Part shown: positions 50,271 to 59,689 of the stretch, in pieces
How the letters are laid out: every line of letters begins with the position of its first letter
How positions within the stretch are numbered: position 1 is the first letter of the stretch
NCBI GenBank assembly: GCA_026395515.1
Contig: JAPLYN010000005.1
Location: 237,521 to 301,520, forward strand
Length of the DNA: 64,000 nucleotides
Reading direction: 5' to 3'
Origin: Candidatus Peregrinibacteria bacterium
Lineage (GTDB): Bacteria; Patescibacteriota; Gracilibacteria; UBA1369; LOWO2-01-FULL-3
Notes under the pieces: model-generated
What the model was told of the DNA's origin: nothing
The model's database searches: none
What the model saw: the letters and a program-made list of their open reading frames with translations, nothing else
Position numbers and translations under genes: made by a program

Positions 50271-50591
50271 TTAATTACCAGTTGGTGTAGGTAAAGCATT
50301 TTTCCCATTTGGAGGAGTTGGGAAAGCGTTCAAATTACCAGTTGGTGTAGGCAAGCTCTTTGAAGTCACTCCATTTGGAGGAGTTGGAAATTCATTCTTT
50401 CCTTTTCCAGGAATCATTTGAACTGTGCCATTATTAGGATTTAATCCTCTAAGTACAGCAGATTCAAATTCTCTCAATTGAACCACCTTAAAGAAGAAAA
50501 TTAAACCAACGACTAAAGCACCTGTAAGCATTCCTACGCCAAAAACGACATATGGATGAGCTTGCATCTTCTTCACGAACGGAGTTTTCAT
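50271..50591 (-). CDS. Small single-pass membrane protein, twin 2
   Basis: A 106-residue protein with the helix FGVGMLTGALVVGLIFFF (about 17-34), then EFESAVLRGLNPNNG (compare YESAVLQSTRS in twin 1), then alternating tail motifs EFPTPPNG, SLPTPTGN, AFPTPPNG and ALPTPTGN, an internally duplicated 25-residue unit. The tail is not a sortase signal: there is no hydrophobic segment or basic end after it. First gene after a consensus promoter, hence probably well expressed. Partner of the STAND genes is only a positional guess. Confidence 0.65.
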   Translation of the reverse strand: MKTPFVKKMQAHPYVVFGVGMLTGALVVGLIFFFKVVQLREFESAVLRGLNPNNGTVQMIPGKGKNEFPTPPNGVTSKSLPTPTGNLNAFPTPPNGKNALPTPTGN

Positions 50592-50619
50592 TTTTATTTT
50601 TGTTAAATTTGTTGCTTAT

Positions 50620-50648
50620 ATTATAACATACAAACGCAAGATAGTCAA
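50620..50648 (-). promoter_or_regulatory. Strong promoter of the twin membrane protein operon
   Basis: Minus strand: -35 TTGACT (50648-50643), 17-nt spacer, -10 TATAAT (50625-50620). Predicted leader about 22 nt before the ATG at 50591. Confidence 0.8.
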
Positions 50649-50678
50649 CGCATCAGTGACAGGAAATTTTACTTTCCC

Positions 50679-50706
50679 TTCATAAACTTGACACTAGTGC
50701 TATAAT
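50679..50706 (+). promoter_or_regulatory. Candidate promoter of the second STAND gene
   Basis: -10 TATAAT (50701-50706) with TTCATA (50679-50684) 16 nt upstream as a weak -35. A TTGACA at 50689-50694 is only 6 nt from the -10 and cannot act as its -35. Predicted start about 15 nt before the ATG. Confidence 0.5.
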
Positions 50707-50727
50707 GATCCCCAATTTAATTTAAGT

Positions 50728-53700
50728 ATGGCAGAACCACTTCCAACAACACAGATGTCGACAATAGGACCAGATGGTAAACCAGTATCCCCTGAAATCA
50801 CCGCTCAAACAGGAGTCGACGCCTTGGCTAAAACTGATGAAATTCCACAACCAAGATTAGATAAAACTCATACCATCTCTTTAGCTGCAATTCATGAAGC
50901 GATGGCATCTCAACAAGGGGCACCAACTATTGCCGAAGCTGCAAATGAAAATCCAAACGCCTTTTCTTTATCCATCCCCCATTTAAACCATAAACAACTT
51001 TTCAAAAAATTTAAGTTCCCAATCACTCCTGAAGTAAAAAGTGCAAAAAAACGCACAGCAAGTTACTTAATTATTGATGCAGCCACTATATCCGATCCAT
51101 CATCCCAAAAACGAATTCGCAAAGAAATTTCCATAATTGCTAATTCTCGCGATTTTATAGTAACTCAAGACAACAAAGGTAATTTAATAATTTTTTCACT
51201 TTCCGAAAGAGGAGGTGTAGAAAAATTATTCGACATAGAAAAATCAACTCGCGCAGAAGTTCCTAGCTCCAAAATTCTTATAGGTGATTGTACACTTTAC
51301 AATGAAGAAAGAGGATTAACTCTTTTAGATTCTAGCCTCGACCCAGAAGCCGCTCAAATTCTCACATCAGAAGAAACCTGTTTCACCTTAGTCAGCGACC
51401 GCTTATCAACAAAAATTGCAAATCCAGATTCAAGAATAGGAAGTAATACAAAGCTACAGACAAGAAACCACCCAGATTCAAAATTCAGAATTTTAGTTGA
51501 AGCACTTTCTAGAGTATCTGAAGAACTCGGTGGACCAGACAAAATGATTGGCTACGAAGAAGAACTCGCTGCCCTCATCAAATGGGCCACAGACGACACT
51601 ACAAACATTATTTCTCTAGAAGCAGCCGGAGGTATGGGAAAATCTCGTCTTCGCACAGAGCTTTTAAGAAAACTTCCAAATTCAATACTCTGCTCCATGA
51701 ATCCTTCGGACAAAAACATCCAAGGATCAAGCTTAGCCACAATCGCCAAACAACTAGCAGCCATCTCTAAAATCGAAGCAACAGATAATCCAGGACAAAA
51801 CGATCAAGAAGAAATAGTAATCTATAAAGCTTTACTTGGTGTTGATCCAAACACGGGAGAATTTAATTACGAAGATCGCGGAATTACCTTAAGTCAATTC
51901 ACTAATGCTCCACATGCTGAAAGAGTAAGATTTGCAGCAGTTCATCCAGATACAGTTAAAGAATTATGTCTCAGCACAATACAGAAATTAAGATCAACAA
52001 AAAATCCGAAAACACTTTTTGTAATTGAAGATCTTCATCATGCAGATCGTATTTCTGAACCGCACATAATAGAATTAATCAAAGAATTTTCAGCCATAAA
52101 TGGCGATAGTCAGGGCAAGGTTCTTGTCACTTCTAGACCAGAAGAAATGTTCCAATCCCTAGCTTTCAAAGACCTCAAAGGCAACCCTGCAAACAAGAAA
52201 AACATTAAAACACTCAAGCTTAATGGTCTAGATTTATTGAGAAACAGTTCTCTAGCGAAAGAGTTTGCATTCCACTCTCTTCCTACAGAAATTCGCGTGG
52301 ACGATAAAGGACAAGATCTAAAAATGGGAGATTGGTACTACGCACTTGCTCGCAAAGCAAAAAACTCTCCATGGATAATGAAGAGCTACATGGATCAAAT
52401 ATGCGAATATGACGAAGCCACTGGCACCTATCCAAACATCATATTAAAAGAAGGAACACTAGAAGTTTCAAGTGAAGTCATTGATAAAATCACAAAAATA
52501 AACCCAGAGGACGAAAGAGATATCGCCAATTATTTCCAAGAAAGACTGGCCGCACTTTCTGAAGTTTCCCTGAAATTTTTGCAATATATATCCCTAATGG
52601 AAGAAAAACTCGGCACTTGGGATGGTATTCAAATATTGAATAAACTCATGGGCCTAGATAACTCTCAACTTATAGCCCAATCAGAAACTCTAAGCCGAGC
52701 CGGCTATCTCACTCACGACAGTGTTAGAGGAGAATATTGCAAACTCCAACACGAAGGAACTAGAGACATTGTACTGGCCTCAATAGATCCGAAAGCAAAG
52801 GTTGAAATGGCCAAACAACTATTTGAACTTTTCAGAGATAACGACGGAATCACCCCTAAAGTAAAATACAATCTAGCCACAATTATTGCTAAGACCATAC
52901 AGGCTGATCCATACCCTAATCTAGAAACAGAAGATTTCTGGATAAAATACCATGAATTAAGCAAGGGCCTACTTCAAGAAGCAGACCTACAACACGACGT
53001 AAAAAGAATTATTGAAATTGCTCAAGAAGGCCTTTCAATTCCAAATATTCAAGGTTGTTTAGCTGCACTCAAATCAAATAGACTACCATACGGCACAGAA
53101 ATTATAGAAGCCACTTTGGATTACATTTTCAGAATAGCCGAAAACAGCAGACTAACTGGACAATTTGATCAGACAGACAGATCACTTACAACACTTCAAG
53201 AAATTCACAAAAACTTCCCACTTCAAGTAGACGTGGTAAGAATGTACCGCATCTCCTTCGACACGGCTTGCATGAAATATGATGTTCCAGCAATCAAAGC
53301 TGCTCACAAAGCCTTGATTGAATGTGGCAAACCAATTCCAACAACTCAAAGAGCTATAGTAGACATTCTACTAGCTCATTTTGAAGATAGATTCGACGAC
53401 GTAGATAAAATATATGACAAGAATAAAATTGCTATTGAAAAAGAAGCCAATGAATACACAAAGAGTCACGGCATACCTTCTCCACAGCATTTGGAATTAC
53501 GCCGTATTTGCGAAGCAAAAAACCCCTACGAAAGAATTCGCCGCAAGAATGAAATAGATGGTCAAGCCTATGATGATGACGTCATCATGCACCCTGGTTC
53601 ATTGAGCGCAGAAGATCTAATTCAAATGACCCATATAGACCAGATTCTAGAGAAGATAGAAACAACTCGTCGCGCTCACCCACTAGGAATTGATTCTCAC

Positions 53701-55050
53701 TCAGAGCTAAAGATCATTGAACAACAAGCAGGAGTAAAAGCCTTCTTAGGTTCACACGAAGAATCCGTAAAACTTTTTGCCGAAGCCTGGAGAATTGCTA
53801 ACCAAATGGGACTCAACGAGCCAGCGGCCAGAATTGCCAAATTAAAAGGAGACACTCAAGTAATGCAAGCATTACTCCTCTCAGACTTCTCCCGAGACCA
53901 AAAAGTAGAACTATTAAGAGAAGCTATCAGCACATACAGCAACGAAGGTCTCGACAAATCCTTATCTGAAAAAGACTCAGAAGGCTCACAATATCAATTC
54001 ATTATGAGACTGCAGCGCATGCGTGCAACAGGAATCTTATTACAGGAATTGCACTCACAAAGAAGACCAACTCACAAAGCAGAAATAGAACAATTAATTA
54101 ATAGTGGACTCAAAGATTTTACATACATGAACACAGAGCAAAAAGGTCTTTCCAGCGACTTAGAAGGAATGATTCATTTCTATTTCATGGGCTACATTGG
54201 ACACTTACTTCAAATTGCCAGCTTTAACGGAATAGACATCGATCCAAGCATTTATGATGGTACTCAAAATCCATACATGAAACTTACCGCCATTGAAAAA
54301 GCCATCAAATATGGCGAAAGCACTACCGATCTCGGATTTGGAGAAGTTCAAAGAAAACTCGATGGCCTGCATACTTTAGCAAAAGCCCTACGTCGCAAAA
54401 AAAATAAAGAATTCAATCAAGCCAGAGATACAAGAGACGACAATCTCATACTTAAAAGAAATATCCAAATTAGACCTAGAGAAGCAATAGTTTACGAAAA
54501 CGTAGGTCTTGGAGATCCAGAAGAAAAAAGAATCGTAGAAAAACCAACATTTGAAGAGGGCTTTGCCCAAAAAGTACAAGCACTAAAAAGTTTAGGCCAA
54601 TCTGCTAGCAAAGCTCCAGATTTACCTCGTCTACTTAACGAAGAATCAAGAACAATATTACAAGATATGATAAAAGCAGCAGTTGAAATTTTCAAGGAAA
54701 TAAACACCACTCAACCTCAATTTTCAAACACCCCAGAAGTTCTCTATCAAGTAATGAGCGCCATGGGTTATGTGTTAAAGTGTGCCTTCGACCTAAAATT
54801 AGAAATAGATGAAAATCTCTTTGATACAGCAAAATTTCCATATATGAATATGGCAAAAATAAAGGAAACATATGAAGATTTTGCTCAATCAATGTCTGAT
54901 GGTGGAAGAGGTACCGTTGAACATAAATCCGAAGGTCTATTCACCATTCTTTCCATTCTTCAAGAAAAAGAATTCATAAAAAAGAAAGAGGCCCGCATCA
55001 AAAAAGACAATGCCACAGTAGCAAAACGCCGATCAGCACAAATCAACTAA
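50728..55050 (+). CDS. Giant STAND-type NTPase, paralogue B
   Basis: A 1440-residue homologue of the gene at 45745, sharing the order of all parts. There is a cyclase-like segment (ASYLIIDAATIS, DFIVTQDNKGNLIIFSLSERGG, SKILIGDCTLYNEERG) at about 110-215, GGPDKMIGYEEEL (about 269), Walker A AAGGMGKSRLRTELL (about 299), and Walker B TLFVIEDLHHADR (about 429-441) followed by VTSRPEEMF. A long TPR-like tail has HEESVKLFAEAWRIANQMG. The N-terminal extension is about 140 residues shorter than in A; the tail has an extra 250-residue section with a charged stretch. Soluble, cytoplasmic. Function unknown. Confidence 0.8.
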   Translation: MAEPLPTTQMSTIGPDGKPVSPEITAQTGVDALAKTDEIPQPRLDKTHTISLAAIHEAMASQQGAPTIAEAANENPNAFSLSIPHLNHKQLFKKFKFPITPEVKSAKKRTASYLIIDAATISDPSSQKRIRKEISIIANSRDFIVTQDNKGNLIIFSLSERGGVEKLFDIEKSTRAEVPSSKILIGDCTLYNEERGLTLLDSSLDPEAAQILTSEETCFTLVSDRLSTKIANPDSRIGSNTKLQTRNHPDSKFRILVEALSRVSEELGGPDKMIGYEEELAALIKWATDDTTNIISLEAAGGMGKSRLRTELLRKLPNSILCSMNPSDKNIQGSSLATIAKQLAAISKIEATDNPGQNDQEEIVIYKALLGVDPNTGEFNYEDRGITLSQFTNAPHAERVRFAAVHPDTVKELCLSTIQKLRSTKNPKTLFVIEDLHHADRISEPHIIELIKEFSAINGDSQGKVLVTSRPEEMFQSLAFKDLKGNPANKKNIKTLKLNGLDLLRNSSLAKEFAFHSLPTEIRVDDKGQDLKMGDWYYALARKAKNSPWIMKSYMDQICEYDEATGTYPNIILKEGTLEVSSEVIDKITKINPEDERDIANYFQERLAALSEVSLKFLQYISLMEEKLGTWDGIQILNKLMGLDNSQLIAQSETLSRAGYLTHDSVRGEYCKLQHEGTRDIVLASIDPKAKVEMAKQLFELFRDNDGITPKVKYNLATIIAKTIQADPYPNLETEDFWIKYHELSKGLLQEADLQHDVKRIIEIAQEGLSIPNIQGCLAALKSNRLPYGTEIIEATLDYIFRIAENSRLTGQFDQTDRSLTTLQEIHKNFPLQVDVVRMYRISFDTACMKYDVPAIKAAHKALIECGKPIPTTQRAIVDILLAHFEDRFDDVDKIYDKNKIAIEKEANEYTKSHGIPSPQHLELRRICEAKNPYERIRRKNEIDGQAYDDDVIMHPGSLSAEDLIQMTHIDQILEKIETTRRAHPLGIDSHSELKIIEQQAGVKAFLGSHEESVKLFAEAWRIANQMGLNEPAARIAKLKGDTQVMQALLLSDFSRDQKVELLREAISTYSNEGLDKSLSEKDSEGSQYQFIMRLQRMRATGILLQELHSQRRPTHKAEIEQLINSGLKDFTYMNTEQKGLSSDLEGMIHFYFMGYIGHLLQIASFNGIDIDPSIYDGTQNPYMKLTAIEKAIKYGESTTDLGFGEVQRKLDGLHTLAKALRRKKNKEFNQARDTRDDNLILKRNIQIRPREAIVYENVGLGDPEEKRIVEKPTFEEGFAQKVQALKSLGQSASKAPDLPRLLNEESRTILQDMIKAAVEIFKEINTTQPQFSNTPEVLYQVMSAMGYVLKCAFDLKLEIDENLFDTAKFPYMNMAKIKETYEDFAQSMSDGGRGTVEHKSEGLFTILSILQEKEFIKKKEARIKKDNATVAKRRSAQIN

Positions 55051-55127
55051 AAAAACTTTGTAACAAAAGTTTGTTGAAATCAGTATATGAGATTAAAATG
55101 ATCAAGTTTTAAAACCTAATTCCTCAT

Positions 55128-56870
55128 ATGAAAAAATATCTTATCAGCATTTTTGCTGGCTTCACACTTCTGCTTCTTCAGACTACAAACGTCCTCGCTT
55201 TTTATTCAGATGTTTCTCAAACAAATCCATACTACACTTCAATTAAAGCTCTTTACGATCTTGGTCGTTTACCAGTAGAAAGCGACAACAAATTTCATCC
55301 GGATGATCCTTTAACAAACGGCGAATTATATAAATTAATTATTACAGAAGGAATGGCTACCATTTCCAAAACAATAGATTTGCCATTCTCCGATGTGTCC
55401 AAAGATTCCCCATACGCTCCATATATTCAAACAGCCCTAGATAATAAAATCCTCAAGCCATTTCCAGAACAAAAAACTTTTGGCCTCAATAACAAAGTCA
55501 CAAAACTTTCCGCTCTAACCACAATGTTTAACAGCTTGGGAATTGGCACTAATTACTTTTTCTCAAAAACAGACTTCCCTTTCGAGGATATCACTTCCGA
55601 TTCTTCCATCGCTCCACTAGCCGACAAAGCTGCAAAATTAAATATCCTAGAACCAGCAGCTCCAACTCAATTTTTACAGAACAAAAGAATCACAAAAGGC
55701 GAAGCCGCAGATTACCTCTACAAGATTAAACAAAACGGCCAACCTTCTCTCACAATCACCTACACCAATCCCCAACCTCAAATCACAACAACTAATTCAA
55801 TCCCTGAAAACGACCTAACTTCCAACAAAAATTTTGCCACTCTTCTCGACGTTTGGTCCACAATGAAAAACAAATTTCTCTACAAAGACAAACTAAACGA
55901 CGACCAATTAATTTACGCTGCAATCAAAGGAATGGTTTCTGAAGCCAAAGATAAATACACCGTTTTTGATGCACCATCAGAGACAGCCAGCCTACTCGGC
56001 AGACTTTCCAATAAATATGAAGGAATTGGTATCGTCATCGAATTGATTGAAAACAAAGTTACAGTAATTACTCCTTTCCACGACTCCCCTGCCGAAAAAG
56101 CTGGTATTCAAGGCCAAGATATTATTATAAAAGTTGACGGAGTGAGCGCCGAAGGTTTAAGCCTCGAAGAAGTTTCCGCAAAAATTAAAGGACCCTCTAA
56201 ATCATCAGTAAAAATCACTGTTAGCCGTGCTGGAAAAGAAATGGAATTCTCAGTAATGCGCGATTCAATCACTATCAAACGCGTAAATACAAAAACTCTT
56301 AAAACCGCTTCGGGCAAAAGCATTGCCTATATTTCTCTAGCTGATTTCGGACAAGGAGCAGATGAAGAATTTGCTGCCGCAGCAAAAGAATTAATTAAGA
56401 ACAAACCAAACGGCTTTATTATCGATTTAAGAAACAATCCAGGAGGATACGTAGACACAGCCGTAAATATCATCAGCCTCTTCACAAACGAAGCTAAAGT
56501 GGCCGTAAAGATGGAATTCGTAGACAAGCACGTTGAAGAAACCAAGACTGAAGCACTCGGTCTATTAAATGGCTACAAAATAGTCGTGCTCATCAATGAA
56601 GGCTCCGCCTCAGCTTCAGAAATCACCGCTGGCGCCCTCAAAGACTACGGCATCGCTACTCTCGTTGGTAAAAAATCTTTTGGTAAAGGTGTCGCTCAAG
56701 AACTTCGCACTTACAAAGATGGCTCACTTCTGAAATATACTATTTCCAATTGGCTCACACCAAACGGCAGCAGCATCAACAAACAAGGCATCACCCCTGA
56801 TGTCACTATAGAAAGAGGCCTAGATCCAAAAGTGGACGCACAGCTCGATTCAGCATTAGGACAGTTTTAA
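55128..56870 (+). CDS. S41 carboxyl-terminal processing protease with SLH domains
   Basis: A 580-residue exported protease. Signal peptide residues 1-24 (cleavage after VLA), then three SLH-type modules beginning FYSDVSQTNPYY (25), LPFSDVSKDSPYAPYI (about 85) and FPFEDITSDSSIAPLA (about 150), which usually bind cell-wall polymers. A PDZ domain follows at about 295-370 (YEGIGIVIELIENKVTVI, SPAEKAGIQGQDIIIKVDG). The S41 core has FIIDLRNNPGGYVDTAV, catalytic Ser in NEGSASASEI (about 490-499) and catalytic Lys in KKSFGKG (about 522). Likely processes or degrades envelope proteins while attached to the S-layer or wall. Confidence 0.92.
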   Translation: MKKYLISIFAGFTLLLLQTTNVLAFYSDVSQTNPYYTSIKALYDLGRLPVESDNKFHPDDPLTNGELYKLIITEGMATISKTIDLPFSDVSKDSPYAPYIQTALDNKILKPFPEQKTFGLNNKVTKLSALTTMFNSLGIGTNYFFSKTDFPFEDITSDSSIAPLADKAAKLNILEPAAPTQFLQNKRITKGEAADYLYKIKQNGQPSLTITYTNPQPQITTTNSIPENDLTSNKNFATLLDVWSTMKNKFLYKDKLNDDQLIYAAIKGMVSEAKDKYTVFDAPSETASLLGRLSNKYEGIGIVIELIENKVTVITPFHDSPAEKAGIQGQDIIIKVDGVSAEGLSLEEVSAKIKGPSKSSVKITVSRAGKEMEFSVMRDSITIKRVNTKTLKTASGKSIAYISLADFGQGADEEFAAAAKELIKNKPNGFIIDLRNNPGGYVDTAVNIISLFTNEAKVAVKMEFVDKHVEETKTEALGLLNGYKIVVLINEGSASASEITAGALKDYGIATLVGKKSFGKGVAQELRTYKDGSLLKYTISNWLTPNGSSINKQGITPDVTIERGLDPKVDAQLDSALGQF

Positions 56871-59389
56871 GCCTGTTCTCTTTGCTTTAAAAGTTCCTCC
56901 GGATTTGTAGTTACAATCTTATCCTCAGTATATGAGGCAATGATTTGTACTGCTACATGTTTCATACCGGCAAAGAATAATCCCTGACCGACACCACTAT
57001 TTAGCAATACGTATTTTTCACCTTCTGTAAGATTGAATATTTTCGCCAACATATCCACCGCTGAAGGAGCTTGTTTCAAAAGCAACTGCATTGAGGAGTT
57101 GGTAATAATAGATTTACCATAATCACTCTTTACGAAATCCTCCACATCTTGAGTAATTGTAGTAACCCCTAGGTAATATTTACGAGCTCTCTTTACAAGA
57201 CCAAAAAGGAATTTAGCACTATCTTCATGCTGCATCATAGACCAGGCCTCATCAATAACTAGGACACGTTTCTTCATCTCGCTACGAACTCTATTCCAGA
57301 TGTAATTCAATATAATGTACATCGCGATTGGGCGTAAAGCATCTTCCAAATCACGAATACAGAACACCATCATTCCACTAGTAAGATCAAGATTCGTAGG
57401 CTTATTGAAAATTCCAGAATAAGAACCTGTCGTAAACTTAGACAACCTTTGTACAAGTCCTTGCGCACCTTCCAATGAATTTAAAATCTGATATAGATCT
57501 TCCATTGTTGGTGGCTGATAAGCAGAAGGATCTACTACATCCATAGTAATTCCTTTCAACGCATACACATCAATCAAAGCCTTATCCAAAATACTTTCTT
57601 CAGCCGGATTTAAATCTCCAAGCATTAATTTAAGCAAACCATGCAAAGTAATCACATTAGATCTAAGCAAATCTCCAGGCTGAACTTCTTCACCGGCAAT
57701 TGGCTTAGGTAAATCAAAAGGATTAATACGACGGTCGCTATTCAAACTTAGTTTCAAATATGTACCACCCACAGTATTTGCAAGCGCTTGGTACTCATTC
57801 TCAGGATCGATAATGATTACATCAGTACCCATCATCATCATACGCAAAATTTCCAATTTAACGGCGTAAGATTTACCGGCACCAGACTTAGCAAACACCA
57901 CGCTGTTCGCATTTTCCAAAGCAAAACGATCAAAGATAATCAAACTATCATTATGACGATTAATTCCATAAAGAATTCCTTTATCAGAAGTAAGATCAGA
58001 AGATGTGAATGGGAAAGTAGTAGAAAGCGGACCAGTATTCATATTACGAATTGTATATAGCTCATCAAGACAAATAGGAATTGATGAATTAAATCCATGT
58101 TCCGCTTGAATCTGCGCTCTCTTCACCATTACAAGTTTACCAGCGAGAAGACTTTCTAATTGCTTAGTAACTTTTTCAAGTTTCTTTTCACTACTTGCAT
58201 AAATAGTAAAATACATCGCATATTGGAAGAATTTTTCTTGACCACGCTGAATTTCTGTACGCAATTGTTCCGCATCCTCAAGCGCTGTTTCAATAGCTGG
58301 ATCACGTACCATTCCTTTTTCTGCATCAATACGAATACTAGATTCCATTTGCGCTACTTTCTTGCGCAAAATCTTCATGATTTCTCCAGAACTAATAGGA
58401 TAAATAAATTGTGAAACATCCATCGTCACATCGAAATTAATAATTGGCGCTAACCAATTCACTTCGAGATAACGAGGATAAGCAAACACATAGAAAGACT
58501 GAACAAACTGTCCGTCCATATGAATTTTATCATAAAGAATTTCCATAGAAGCTGGAGCAATCAAATCTTTGATTGAAGACAAACCTTCTTGGTAAATTTT
58601 CTCCGCTTCCATATATTTTTTTCTCTCTTCTTGAGAAATTTTATCTTTAGAATTTAGATCAATCTTAGCTACAGCATCATCGTGAGCTTTCGTTTTACCA
58701 GAAAAAAGTGAAGTCAAATTATCAAGAATTGATTTCTTTTTTGCTACAGATTCTTGAGCTTTTGCTTGTTCTTGAATTGTAGGTTTTACTTCTTCAGCAA
58801 TAGCTGCAGCTTTTGCAGCCTCTGGAGTTGGTGCCGCAGCCGCTTGAGCTGCAAGAGTAGACGCATCAACAACTTTATTAGTTTCAGCAGGATGCAAAAC
58901 TTCTTCAGCTTTTACTTCCTCAGCAGATTTATTCACAATATCTTTTTCTAATTTACGACCTGTATCTGGATCATAACCAGCATTTGTCATCTTAACCGCA
59001 GCATCTTTATTTATTTTTTCAACTACTTCAAGAGAAGGAGTTACTTCAATTAAAGAATCTGGATTTACACCCAATTGAGTTTCCGTAGGTTTAACATCAC
59101 GGAAGTTAGCCAAAAGAGCCACATCAACAATTTTATTTTCAGGTGGCAACACCGCCTCAACCTTCTTTTCTTCAACAGCCTTATTGGCTTCTTGAAGCCA
59201 AGCAGGAGTCTCGGTAGTAGGAGCAGCATCCATATTAAAAACTTGTTTTCCAGATTCAGGGACAGTCACCACAGGTTGTTCTGTCGGCAAAGTAACAGTC
59301 GCCGTAGCTTGTGCTACCACTGGCTGCTCCGTAGGAATTGGCTGAGTTGCTGTCGTACTATCTGTTATTGGTGTTTGATTTTGATCCAT
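56867..59389 (-). CDS. VirB4/TraC-like secretion ATPase
   Basis: An 840-residue protein. Residues 1-230 are low-complexity Ala/Glu/Pro/Thr. Then comes a VirB4-type N-domain, a Walker A FAKSGAGKSYAVKLEI (about 497-512) followed by GTDVIIIDPENEYQ, a Walker B RVLVIDEAWSMM (about 707) and TITQDVEDFVKSDYGKSI, the order of VirB4/TraC/TraU hexameric ATPases. Such ATPases power type IV secretion or pilus assembly at the inner face of the membrane. No other T4SS gene is beside it, which is common in Patescibacteria. Overlaps the S41 gene by 4 nt tail to tail. Confidence 0.88.
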   Translation of the reverse strand: MDQNQTPITDSTTATQPIPTEQPVVAQATATVTLPTEQPVVTVPESGKQVFNMDAAPTTETPAWLQEANKAVEEKKVEAVLPPENKIVDVALLANFRDVKPTETQLGVNPDSLIEVTPSLEVVEKINKDAAVKMTNAGYDPDTGRKLEKDIVNKSAEEVKAEEVLHPAETNKVVDASTLAAQAAAAPTPEAAKAAAIAEEVKPTIQEQAKAQESVAKKKSILDNLTSLFSGKTKAHDDAVAKIDLNSKDKISQEERKKYMEAEKIYQEGLSSIKDLIAPASMEILYDKIHMDGQFVQSFYVFAYPRYLEVNWLAPIINFDVTMDVSQFIYPISSGEIMKILRKKVAQMESSIRIDAEKGMVRDPAIETALEDAEQLRTEIQRGQEKFFQYAMYFTIYASSEKKLEKVTKQLESLLAGKLVMVKRAQIQAEHGFNSSIPICLDELYTIRNMNTGPLSTTFPFTSSDLTSDKGILYGINRHNDSLIIFDRFALENANSVVFAKSGAGKSYAVKLEILRMMMMGTDVIIIDPENEYQALANTVGGTYLKLSLNSDRRINPFDLPKPIAGEEVQPGDLLRSNVITLHGLLKLMLGDLNPAEESILDKALIDVYALKGITMDVVDPSAYQPPTMEDLYQILNSLEGAQGLVQRLSKFTTGSYSGIFNKPTNLDLTSGMMVFCIRDLEDALRPIAMYIILNYIWNRVRSEMKKRVLVIDEAWSMMQHEDSAKFLFGLVKRARKYYLGVTTITQDVEDFVKSDYGKSIITNSSMQLLLKQAPSAVDMLAKIFNLTEGEKYVLLNSGVGQGLFFAGMKHVAVQIIASYTEDKIVTTNPEELLKQREQA

Positions 59390-59431
59390 TTTTTGTTTTC
59401 AAATTTATTTCCCTTCTGAAATCATCACAAC

Positions 59432-59460
59432 ATTATACCAAAAAACAGCCCAAATGACAA
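59432..59460 (-). promoter_or_regulatory. Promoter of the VirB4-like gene
   Basis: Minus strand: -35 TTGTCA (59460-59455), 17-nt spacer, extended -10 TGGTATAAT (TATAAT at 59437-59432). Predicted leader about 35 nt. Confidence 0.75.
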
Positions 59461-59689
59461 GATAGGCCATACAACACTCACAGATAGAGCAAAATACGCT
59501 AGTAGAATTTTACAGATTAGAATTTGCGCCCGGGCGCGAGGAATAAACCTAAACGGGAATATGTCAAAGGAAATAAACTTCAAAATTGAAATAGGACAAC
59601 AAGGGAGAAATAGAAAGTGTCAGGTAGGGGTATGTATAGGATTTGCACTGAAGTGCGGAATAGGTAGTGAAAATTTCACCAGGAGAGAG

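Noticed and set aside
49971-50591. LPTPTGN tails as sortase (LPxTG) signals
   Set aside because: The spacing differs from LPxTG and no hydrophobic helix or basic end follows; the membrane helix is at the N-terminus.
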